Assembly (NCBI GenBank): GCA_023150835.1
Contig: JAKLKB010000078.1
Location: 1-30,613, forward strand
Length of the DNA stretch: 30,613 nucleotides
Direction of reading: 5' to 3'
Source: Myxococcota bacterium
Lineage (GTDB): Bacteria; Myxococcota_C; UBA6777
Part shown: positions 16,229 through 23,107 of the stretch, one piece after another
Layout of the letters: each line of letters begins with the position of its first letter
How positions within the stretch are numbered: the first letter of the stretch is position 1
The notes under the pieces: generated by a model
The model's input: the letters and a program-made list of their open reading frames with translations, nothing else
Databases searched by the model: none
What the model was told of the DNA's origin: nothing
Position numbers and translations under genes: made by a program

Positions 16229-18532
16229 ATGCACCGTTCCTCACAACAAAACACCCTCTATCGGCTTTTTGGATGGCCTCTACTCGCTCTCTTCCTTGCG
16301 ATCACCCCCTCCCTCGCTTGTGATGGCCTCCCACCCACCGAGACCCTCCATGAACCCTCCGCCGAATCTTCCCAAGAACCCGCTCCCAACGAGCCTTCCA
16401 CAGAATCCAAGACCGAATCTTCCCAAGATTCCGCTCCCATCGAACCCTCACAAGAATCCACAACCGAAATCTCACAAGAACCCGCACCATCCGAGCCTTC
16501 CACCGCAGAAACCACCACCGAACCCGCCCCACCCGACCAAGAACCCGCACCCACCGAGTCGCCTCAAGAATCCACACAAGACGCCACCGCAGAACCCATT
16601 GCAGAACCCGACCCCACCGACGCACAAGAGCCGCTCCCCGAAACCAACACCGAAACCCAACCCGACGGCCTACCCGAAACCCAATCCGACGGCCTACCCG
16701 AAACCCAACCCGACGGCCTGCCTGCACTCCAAGTCAAAGCGATCAGCCTGCGCACTCCGTTGCTCGAAAACTCCGCACAAAGCGGGCTTCTCGAACGATC
16801 TGCGGATGGCAAAACGTGGCATCGGATCCTCTGGCTCCCCGCTGGCTCGTTCTCTTTTACTTTTCAACTCGACAAGCAAACCGCTCCCGTCGGCATCCTT
16901 CAGCAATCCACATGGCCGCTGCAAGGCTTTCTCCAAACAGCCACCGCCCCGATCCAAACAAACACCCCACAACAAGGCCGTTATCGTATCACCGTCGACA
17001 CCACAAACGCCTCGTTTCGCATCGAAGCCCTCCCCGCCATCACTGCCGCCCGTCTCGTCGGCACATGGAACGCCCAAAGCAACCAGCAGATCGCCCTCGC
17101 TCTTGACGCCCAAACGGGCCTATTTCAAGCCGATATCTCGATCAAGGCCGGCAATGCCACGTTTTCCCTCGAACTCCAACAACAAGGCGCTTGGCGACGC
17201 TATAGCCTTACCCACACACCCTACAACGCCTTCCCACAAGGCGGAACCCTCGAAGAAAACACCTCTCCAAGTCTTTCTCTGATCCCACAAGACGACACCT
17301 ACCGCTTTTCCATCGATCCCAAAGATCTCCGCTTTGCACTTCACTACACACCCGATGATCCGACTCTTCGCTACCAAGCCCTGCTCCAAGATCTCAGCAC
17401 CCTCTCCGATCCTGCTCAAAAAAATGCGCGGATCCTCCCCTTCTTCCGACGCTTAACGGCCCTTCGACAGATCCCCATCGTCAAAGGCCGCGACGTTGTC
17501 TTCTTGCTGTGGTGGTCCATGCAAGCCCCCGCCTCCGTCGCTGGAACCTTCAACCAATGGCAAGCCGGACAACATACTCTCCAACGCATCGCTGGCACCG
17601 ACTTTTATCACCTCAAACTCACCATGACACAAGATTCCCAATACGCCTACAAATTCGTTGACTCCGCAGCCACCCCTCAATGGATCACAGACCCCGTCAA
17701 TCGGCGATTTGAATACGGCCCTTTCGGCTCCAACTCCCTCTTCAATACCGACGCCACCACCGACACCAGCACACTCGAACAACACAACGAATTCTCCGCC
17801 ACCAAGCTCCAAAACAAACGCAAGCTCATCGTCTACCTCCCCCCCAACTATCGCAGCGCCAAAACCCGCTATCCCGTCTTGTATATGCACGACGGACAAA
17901 ACCTCTTTGATGATCAAGCGATCTGGGGCGGATGGGGCGTCAAAAGCTGGGCCGATCAGATGATCAAAGCTGGACAACTCAAGCCTTTTATCGTCGTCGG
18001 GGTCGAAAACACCATCGGCAGAATGGACGAATACACCCACACCACCGACAAGATCAGCGGAACCTCTACCGGAGGCAAAGCCAACGACTACGCCGACTTC
18101 TTGCTCAAAGATATCAAACCCTACATCGACGGGCTTTATCGCACACATCCCGATCACCGCCACACCGCCGTAATGGGCTCTTCGCTTGGTGGCTTGATCT
18201 CTCTTTGGCTGGGCGTCCATTATCCCCGTACCTTCTTCCGCATCGGTGCCCTCTCTAGCACCTTTGGATGGGGCAAGATCGCAGCAAACAACCCCACCCT
18301 CGGCGAGATCTTCCAAAACAAAGGCTTCCAAAACCTCGTCGTCTACATCGATTCGGGCTCCCCCCAAGACAACTATCAAGTCACCCTCCAGATGCGAGAC
18401 ACCATGCGACAACTCGGCTACCTCGACGATCTCAACCTACTCCATTACGTCGAACAAAACGCCATCCACAACGAAAAAGCATGGCGTGACCGCCTCCATC
18501 GCCCCCTTTCTTTCCTCCTCTCTTGGCCCTGA
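16229..18532 (+). CDS. Secreted esterase with carbohydrate-binding-like domains and acidic stalk
   Basis: The 767-residue product is an exported alpha/beta hydrolase. The signal peptide ends SLAC at Cys31; the lipobox is atypical (Ser at -3), so lipidation is likely but not certain. Residues about 35-165 are a Ser/Glu/Pro stalk with repeated EPSxES and ETQPDGLP units. Two beta-rich segments (about 170-390) resemble SusE/F-like or CBM-like domains. An E-set/CBM48-like domain follows (about 420-505: VAGTFNQWQ ... YAYKFV). The C-terminus (about 525-765) is a putative esterase of the EstD/Fes type. It has VYLPPNY, YMHDGQNLF, the nucleophile Ser652 in GSSLG and the catalytic His747 in HNEKAW. The substrate could be an acylated polysaccharide or an iron-siderophore ester; the sequence does not decide. 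AGGA precedes the ATG by about 10 nt. The gene ends 33 bp from the convergent kinase gene. Confidence 0.9.
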   Translation: MHRSSQQNTLYRLFGWPLLALFLAITPSLACDGLPPTETLHEPSAESSQEPAPNEPSTESKTESSQDSAPIEPSQESTTEISQEPAPSEPSTAETTTEPAPPDQEPAPTESPQESTQDATAEPIAEPDPTDAQEPLPETNTETQPDGLPETQSDGLPETQPDGLPALQVKAISLRTPLLENSAQSGLLERSADGKTWHRILWLPAGSFSFTFQLDKQTAPVGILQQSTWPLQGFLQTATAPIQTNTPQQGRYRITVDTTNASFRIEALPAITAARLVGTWNAQSNQQIALALDAQTGLFQADISIKAGNATFSLELQQQGAWRRYSLTHTPYNAFPQGGTLEENTSPSLSLIPQDDTYRFSIDPKDLRFALHYTPDDPTLRYQALLQDLSTLSDPAQKNARILPFFRRLTALRQIPIVKGRDVVFLLWWSMQAPASVAGTFNQWQAGQHTLQRIAGTDFYHLKLTMTQDSQYAYKFVDSAATPQWITDPVNRRFEYGPFGSNSLFNTDATTDTSTLEQHNEFSATKLQNKRKLIVYLPPNYRSAKTRYPVLYMHDGQNLFDDQAIWGGWGVKSWADQMIKAGQLKPFIVVGVENTIGRMDEYTHTTDKISGTSTGGKANDYADFLLKDIKPYIDGLYRTHPDHRHTAVMGSSLGGLISLWLGVHYPRTFFRIGALSSTFGWGKIAANNPTLGEIFQNKGFQNLVVYIDSGSPQDNYQVTLQMRDTMRQLGYLDDLNLLHYVEQNAIHNEKAWRDRLHRPLSFLLSWP

Positions 18533-18565
18533 TCGATCCACACGCCCCTCTCTCTCTCTCCCAAC

Positions 18566-20884
18566 CTACTTGCCCACGCTCCTTTTTCGCACACCAAACG
18601 ACAAGGGCTTTGGCCCGATATCAAACAGCCTCGTAAACAAAAACAACAAAAACAACAAACCAAACGTCGCCGCCAACCCGATCCCCACAAACGACCGTCT
18701 ATTCTCCGCGATCCGCTGCTCCACGTCCTCCTGCGTTCGCCTCACCACCAACACCGCACGCACCCGATTGCTCTTCGTCAATTGCGACGTACCCGCCCAA
18801 CCATAACCCACATTCAAAGCCTTCCCAGTCTCCCCATGACACGCTTGACAGGGCTTTCCATTCGGAACTGGCCAATACACCGTCAACACCTTGTTTTCTC
18901 CAAACAACTCCATAAAAGAAACCGCCCTCTCCTTTGTCAACGCATCGTTCCAACGATCCTTTTCAACCCGAAAAGCCGTCTTCTTTTGCGCCAACAACCC
19001 TTTGTGCGCTTGATCGATATTCAAAAAACCGATGCGCTTGAGCTCGCTGACTTTGGACAATAGCTTCGGATGCTTCTGCTTGATCCATTCAAGAACCTTC
19101 GGATCAGACAAGCGTTTCTCCACAAACTGCCGCGTCGAAAGATCCGTGTACGCATACGTCTTGTCCAATCGCACCACTTCGATCGACGCGATGGTCTTGT
19201 CTTTTCGGAGCTTTGACACCAACTCCCGCACGATATCCGCCCGCCCCTCAACCATATTGGCCCCGATCGCTCGCTGAAGCGTGGCCGCTTGATCCAACGC
19301 TGCCTTGCGATCTTGTTCCCGTAATGCCTGCCCCGTGTTGTGCAGATTGAACACCAACAGCGAACCAAACGCGAACACCATCACCAACAACAAACCCAAC
19401 ACCGACGCAACCCCCGCAAAGACCGCACGATTCCGACGCATCAACTTCTGAAATCGCTCTGCACGTGTCAATGGGTGCGCCTTGATCGGCTTTTCCGCAA
19501 GATACGCATCGATATCGTCTGCAAAATCCGCCGCCGACGCATAACGCCGCCCCGCCTCCTTCTCCATCGCTTTCAAACACAAAATGTCCAATTCTTGCGG
19601 AATCTTCCGCCCCAAAACACGCTGCGCCACCTCTGACGGTGCCTCCACCTCGTTCGAGATCACCTGCATCATTAACGAAAACAACGTATCTCCCACAAAC
19701 GGCACCCGACCCGTCAACAAGTGAAACATCGTCGCTCCCAACGAATACACATCGCTCAACGGACCCACATACTGCACTTCCCCATTCGCCTGCTCGGGCG
19801 ACATATAATACGGCGTCCCCATCGTCGCTTTGGTCGCCGTCAAATTCAGCCCTTGTTCGCGATCTTTCGCGATCCCAAAATCCATGATGTACGGCTCGCC
19901 TTGTTGATCGATCAAGATGTTGTCTGGTTTGACGTCTCGATGCACAATCCCCCGTCGATGCGCATAATCCAACGCACGACAACACTTGCTCAAGATCTGT
20001 AGCCCCCGCCTCATCGCCTCCTCGCTCTGCTCGTCTATTAGATCTTGAAACGTCTTCCCCTCGATCCAATCCATCACAAAATAAAACGTCCCCGGCTCTT
20101 CTCCCGCATCAAACACCGAGATGATGTTCGGATGCCGCAGCCTCCCCGCAAGCATCGCCTCATTTTGAAACCGCAAGATCGTTGCTTCGTTGATCTGTTT
20201 CCCAACCTTCATCACCTTGATCGCACAAAAACGACACAGATTCAGCGAATACGCCTTGTAAACCTTCCCCATACCCCCTTCTCCTATCTCCCCAAGCAGA
20301 TCATAAGCCCCCAAACGACCGATCACATCGGTCGAAGAATACGGCAACGCAAATGCTTGCTGCTCATCCCCCTGCAACACACGACGATCTCCCATCGCCG
20401 TTGTCAGCACCCCGTCTCGATAACGCCGCAACTGCTTTGCGCGTACCGTCTGACTCCCGCCTCTCGCCTTCCCACCTGTCGCACGACCCTCCACAACGCC
20501 CACCACCACCGAAACAGCGTTCTCGCCCGTCGCCTCAAACGCAACGTCTCCACCTTCCAACACCGTCCTTCCCGCCTTCTCCTCATCAAACACCGTCCTT
20601 CCCGCCTTCTCCTCATCAAACACCGTCCTTCCCGCCTTCTCCTCATCAAACACCGTCCTTCCCGCCTTCTCCTCATCAAACACCGTCCTTCCCCCCGTAT
20701 CCGCCCCAATGACCGCTTCTTCGACCTCCCCCACAACAAACACATCCACCGCTGTACGTTCGGGGCGCTCGTCCAACGTATTTGCGAAAAGATCCCATCC
20801 ACCCACGCTTTTGACACGCCCTTCCTGATCGCCGATCACCCGTTTCTTGCTCGAACCCTCTTCGCTCTTTTTCTCGCTTGACAT
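18566..20884 (-). CDS. Ser/Thr protein kinase with extracytoplasmic haem c (CxxCH) sensor domain
   Basis: This 772-residue kinase starts at ATG 20884, with GGAGGAG about 7 nt upstream. The N-terminus is acidic and holds four to five identical 10-residue GRTVFDEEKA repeats (about 65-110). The kinase domain (about 195-470) has IGEGGMGKVY, Lys223, IVHRDVKPDN with Asp317, DFG at 335-337 and GTPYYMSPEQ. Helix 1 lies at about 488-513 and helix 2 at about 733-752. The roughly 215 residues between them should be periplasmic. They end in VYWPVPNGKPCQACHGE, with Cys679, Cys682 and His683 forming a c-type haem attachment site. This domain resembles the DUF3365/Tll0287-like sensors usually found on histidine kinases and chemoreceptors. 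A role in sensing redox state, oxygen, NO or CO is inferred. It lies divergent from bL31 and 2.2 kb from a cbb3 oxidase operon. Confidence 0.93.
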   Translation of the reverse strand: MSSEKKSEEGSSKKRVIGDQEGRVKSVGGWDLFANTLDERPERTAVDVFVVGEVEEAVIGADTGGRTVFDEEKAGRTVFDEEKAGRTVFDEEKAGRTVFDEEKAGRTVLEGGDVAFEATGENAVSVVVGVVEGRATGGKARGGSQTVRAKQLRRYRDGVLTTAMGDRRVLQGDEQQAFALPYSSTDVIGRLGAYDLLGEIGEGGMGKVYKAYSLNLCRFCAIKVMKVGKQINEATILRFQNEAMLAGRLRHPNIISVFDAGEEPGTFYFVMDWIEGKTFQDLIDEQSEEAMRRGLQILSKCCRALDYAHRRGIVHRDVKPDNILIDQQGEPYIMDFGIAKDREQGLNLTATKATMGTPYYMSPEQANGEVQYVGPLSDVYSLGATMFHLLTGRVPFVGDTLFSLMMQVISNEVEAPSEVAQRVLGRKIPQELDILCLKAMEKEAGRRYASAADFADDIDAYLAEKPIKAHPLTRAERFQKLMRRNRAVFAGVASVLGLLLVMVFAFGSLLVFNLHNTGQALREQDRKAALDQAATLQRAIGANMVEGRADIVRELVSKLRKDKTIASIEVVRLDKTYAYTDLSTRQFVEKRLSDPKVLEWIKQKHPKLLSKVSELKRIGFLNIDQAHKGLLAQKKTAFRVEKDRWNDALTKERAVSFMELFGENKVLTVYWPVPNGKPCQACHGETGKALNVGYGWAGTSQLTKSNRVRAVLVVRRTQEDVEQRIAENRRSFVGIGLAATFGLLFLLFLFTRLFDIGPKPLSFGVRKRSVGK
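20561..20692 (-). repeat. Perfect 30-bp tandem repeat inside the haem-kinase gene
   Basis: Four full units at 20561-20590, 20591-20620, 20621-20650 and 20651-20680 are identical base for base. A partial fifth unit ends at 20692. The unit is in frame and encodes the 10-residue period TVFDEEKAGR. Identity at synonymous positions implies recent expansion or ongoing slippage. Confidence 0.95.
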
Positions 20885-20962
20885 CACTCGCTCCTCCCAG
20901 CACAGGGCTTACGCAGATCGGTTTGCTTGGCGGGGCTTTCCCTCACACCCCACAAAATCACC

Positions 20963-20992
20963 TTGACAAATCCCCCCTCTTTTGCCTATCTA
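20963..20992 (+). promoter_or_regulatory. rpmE: Candidate promoter of the bL31 gene
   Basis: TTGACA (20963-20968) is a perfect -35 hexamer. TATCTA (20987-20992), 18 bp later, is a weak -10. It lies in the 205-bp divergent region between the haem kinase and bL31 genes and would give a leader of about 90 nt. Confidence 0.4.
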
Positions 20993-21047
20993 TTCGCTCG
21001 CCTTGCGCCCCTGTTGATGGCGATAGTTCTCCATTTTACACAGATTT

Positions 21048-21064
21048 CAAGGTCTTACACCTTG
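21048..21064 (+). other. Leader hairpin just before the bL31 ribosome binding site
   Basis: CAAGGT (21048-21053) and ACCTTG (21059-21064) form a perfect 6-bp stem with a 5-nt loop. The stem ends 12 nt before AAAGGAG (21077-21083). L31 leaders with autoregulatory roles are known in other bacteria; whether this one belongs to that class is unknown. Confidence 0.35.
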
Positions 21065-21089
21065 TTTGCATACCCCAAAGGAGTTTCTC

Positions 21090-21341
21090 ATGAAAGCAGA
21101 TATCCATCCCAAATACAACCATGTGATCTTTACCGACGGCGACTGGGAACTCGTCACCCGCTCCACCATGAAAAGCAACGAAGTCAAAAGCATCAACGGC
21201 GTTGATCACTACGTGATCCCCCTCTCCGTTAGTGCTTATACGCACCCTTTCTGGAACGGTGGTAGCCAACGCTTTGTCGACACCGCAGGTCGCCTTGAGC
21301 GCTTCCAACGCAAATACGCCCGACCCGCTCGCAAAGCCTAA
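21090..21341 (+). CDS. rpmE: 50S ribosomal protein bL31, zinc-independent form
   Basis: The 83-residue product is the large-subunit protein that bridges the central protuberance to the 30S head. MKADIHPKYNHVIF at the start, RSTMKS in the middle and HPFWNGGSQRFVDTAGRLERFQRKY at the end are all diagnostic. The zinc-binding cysteines of the C+ form are missing, and Thr or other residues stand in their place, so it is the zinc-independent (C-) type. ATG 21090 is preferred over an upstream in-frame ATG at 21066 because AAAGGAG lies 6 nt before it and all family members begin MK.DIHP. It appears monocistronic with its own promoter. In some bacteria C- paralogues are induced by zinc shortage; whether a C+ copy exists elsewhere cannot be seen here. 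Confidence 0.95.
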   Translation: MKADIHPKYNHVIFTDGDWELVTRSTMKSNEVKSINGVDHYVIPLSVSAYTHPFWNGGSQRFVDTAGRLERFQRKYARPARKA

Positions 21342-21346
21342 TCCCT

Positions 21347-21416
21347 CATCGCGTCTCTCCCATCGCGTCTCTCCCATCGCGTCTCTCCCATCGCGTCTCT
21401 CCCATCGTGTCTCCCA
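21347..21416. repeat. 14-bp tandem repeat after bL31
   Basis: Five 14-bp units of CATCGCGTCTCTCC start at 21347, 21361, 21375, 21389 and 21403. The first four are identical and the last has diverged. The array begins 6 bp after the bL31 stop. It has no palindromic content and is not a terminator or CRISPR. Confidence 0.92.
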
Positions 21417-21659
21417 CCCAAAACCTCCGTTTCAGCCCCGAAGGGCTTGGGCAACGAGCCGCGTCACCCTCGCCCATCGTTCCTCACCCTTCAACCCCCG
21501 TTTTACCGCCGCTCTTCCTCAAAGCAAAAACTCTATGCTTATTCAATAGATAACAGGCATAATTTTCATCTTTTTTGCGATTGTTTATCGGCTCCTCTAT
21601 GCTCCAAAACGAAAGGCCCACCACAACGGACCCCCGACTCTTGGACAGGAGATCTGCCG
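21417..21659. other. Gap between the 14-bp repeats and the small Cys protein gene
   Basis: No gene is supported here. An AT-rich stretch at 21535-21600 stands out from the G/C-rich surroundings and includes CATAAT (21558-21563), a possible -10 for the next gene. No convincing -35 accompanies it. A small AGCCC/GGGCT stem near 21434 lacks a T tract. Confidence 0.4.
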
Positions 21660-21974
21660 ATGACACTCGAAGAAATGAAACAAATGGCCTACTGGCACGC
21701 CGACGCAGAAACACCCGGCCCTTTTTGCCCGGGATGCTACTCTCCCTTGCACGGCGATCTTGCTTTCTTTTGGCACAAACAATGTTTCCTTGGCCTTGCT
21801 GGACCTGCCCCTCTGCCCACCGCAACCCCACAAAACCGACGCCGACAACCGCCTGCCCCACCACGCCTCGCCCCACAACATCGCCAACCTCCGCCTTCCT
21901 ACACCCAACAACCCTCCCAATCCTTCGAGGCTTTCTCTCGCCCTGTCCTCCGCTGTCATCCCTCTTCTCGTTAA
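21660..21974 (+). CDS. Small putative zinc-binding protein with proline-rich tail
   Basis: This predicted 104-residue cytoplasmic protein starts at ATG 21660, with AGGA 9 nt upstream; an open frame extends further upstream but has no coding character. Residues about 1-50 are folded-looking (TLEEMKQMAYWHADAETPG) and contain FCPGC followed by HKQC, a possible CxxC...HxxxC zinc site. The rest is rich in Pro, Gln and Arg (APPRLAPQHRQPPPS) and probably disordered. No known family recognised. It is followed 272 bp later by the FNR-like regulator on the same strand. Regulatory or adaptor roles are possible but unsupported. Confidence 0.55.
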   Translation: MTLEEMKQMAYWHADAETPGPFCPGCYSPLHGDLAFFWHKQCFLGLAGPAPLPTATPQNRRRQPPAPPRLAPQHRQPPPSYTQQPSQSFEAFSRPVLRCHPSSR

Positions 21975-22246
21975 AAACGCCGTCCCTTCTCTCCTCTCAA
22001 AAATAACTCCGTTTGTTTGGGCGCTTGACGAAGCAGCGTCGATCCGTATGCTGACGGGCGTTGGGTGTTGACACAAAGCTTCTCGAAACGGCCCTCCCAA
22101 CCCCGAAAGACGTACCTCCCACAGGTACAAAGACATCCCAAGGAAAGAAACTGGGAGCGGCGTTTCTGTTGTGTCGCCTTCAAAGCGACCGTTCCGAGCA
22201 TCCCCACCGCGCCCCCAGACCTCCATCCCAAGCGGAGAGACCCACC

Positions 22247-23002
22247 ATGCACCGCACCAAAGAACAGAAAGACCTTCCATGGCAAGCAGGACGCAACAGC
22301 AGCCCCGCTTGTTTGTCTTGCGACAAACGCCTTCACAACCAATGGAAAGTCCTTGATGAAGAGCAGCTTCGCGACCTCAACACCGTCAAGTCGTGCAACA
22401 CCTACCAACCCGGGCAAGTGATCTTCTACCAAGGCAACCCATGTATGGGCCTTTATTGCATCGAATCTGGAACGGTTGCTCTGCGCAAGATCGATATACA
22501 CGGAAACAGCGTCGTGATCAAGCTTGCCCATGACGGGCAAACCCTCGGCTATCGCGCCTTTTTCTCCAACACAGAGTACTCCGTCTCCGCAGAAGCCGTC
22601 ACGGCTTGCCGTGTCTGCTTTATTCCCCGTGACTTTGTTCGTGATATCTTGCTCAAAAACCTCCAATTCGGCTATGAGTACCTTTCTCGCCTTGCCACCG
22701 ACCTCGGCGAGTCCGAAGACGAGAAAATGAAGATGTCCACGCTCCCTGTCCGTACCCGCCTCGCGCATCTTCTGCTTTCCCTCAAAGAACACTACGGACA
22801 CGTCGATGACGACGGCGTCCTCACCATCGAGCTCCCCATCTCCCGCCAAGATATGGCTTCCATGCTCGCCATCCGCCCCGAAACTTTATCTCGAGCGATC
22901 CGCGCTCTCGAAAAAGATGAGGTCGCCCTCTTTGACCGCCAAGCCGCCTCCATCGCTGATCTCGACGCCCTACTCGATGAGATCGAAAATCCCATCCCCT
23001 AA
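22247..23002 (+). CDS. Crp/Fnr family transcription regulator, FNR-like
   Basis: The 251-residue product has an N-terminal cyclic-nucleotide-binding-type beta-roll (about 40-150), a long dimerisation helix and a C-terminal winged helix (about 165-235). ATG 22247 follows GGAGAG by about 8 nt; upstream codons are not coding-like. Cysteines are at 22, 25, 50, 66, 71, 121 and 124. Cys22/Cys25 form a CxxC near the start, and Cys124 in VCFIPRD aligns with the central FNR cysteine (VCEIPFE). The spacing of the other N-terminal cysteines differs from E. coli FNR, so an iron-sulfur cluster is plausible but not certain. The recognition helix reads PETLSR (211-216), keeping the Glu, Ser and Arg with which FNR reads TTGAT half-sites. 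The cbb3 operon starts 105 bp downstream on the same strand, making control of that oxidase the likely role. Confidence 0.9.
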   Translation: MHRTKEQKDLPWQAGRNSSPACLSCDKRLHNQWKVLDEEQLRDLNTVKSCNTYQPGQVIFYQGNPCMGLYCIESGTVALRKIDIHGNSVVIKLAHDGQTLGYRAFFSNTEYSVSAEAVTACRVCFIPRDFVRDILLKNLQFGYEYLSRLATDLGESEDEKMKMSTLPVRTRLAHLLLSLKEHYGHVDDDGVLTIELPISRQDMASMLAIRPETLSRAIRALEKDEVALFDRQAASIADLDALLDEIENPIP

Positions 23003-23107
23003 CGCTTGCCACTTCTACCCGATGGATTCGCGTCCTCTTTCAAACGCCCACAGTTCGCAACCATACGTGCGGACTTCATCTCGCAAACACAAACACCGAG
23101 GAATCCG

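Noticed and set aside
17453-18412. Minus-strand frame of 319 residues antisense to the esterase
   Set aside because: Shadow frame with no recognisable motif; the esterase frame has its catalytic residues and domain order.
20561-20692. 30-bp repeats considered as a CRISPR array
   Set aside because: No spacers, units are directly adjacent, in frame within a kinase gene, and no cas genes are present.
20045-20881. Plus-strand frame of 278 residues antisense to the haem kinase
   Set aside because: Shadow frame; its repeated part is the reverse of the 30-bp repeat array.
22112-22128. GTACCT/AGGTAC hairpin upstream of the FNR-like gene as terminator
   Set aside because: No T tract follows and it lies in what is probably the leader of the regulator gene; left unassigned.
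22975-23107. FNR box before ccoNO
   Set aside because: No TTGAT-N4-ATCAA or close variant was found by eye in the 105-bp gap; the operon may be driven from upstream of the regulator gene.
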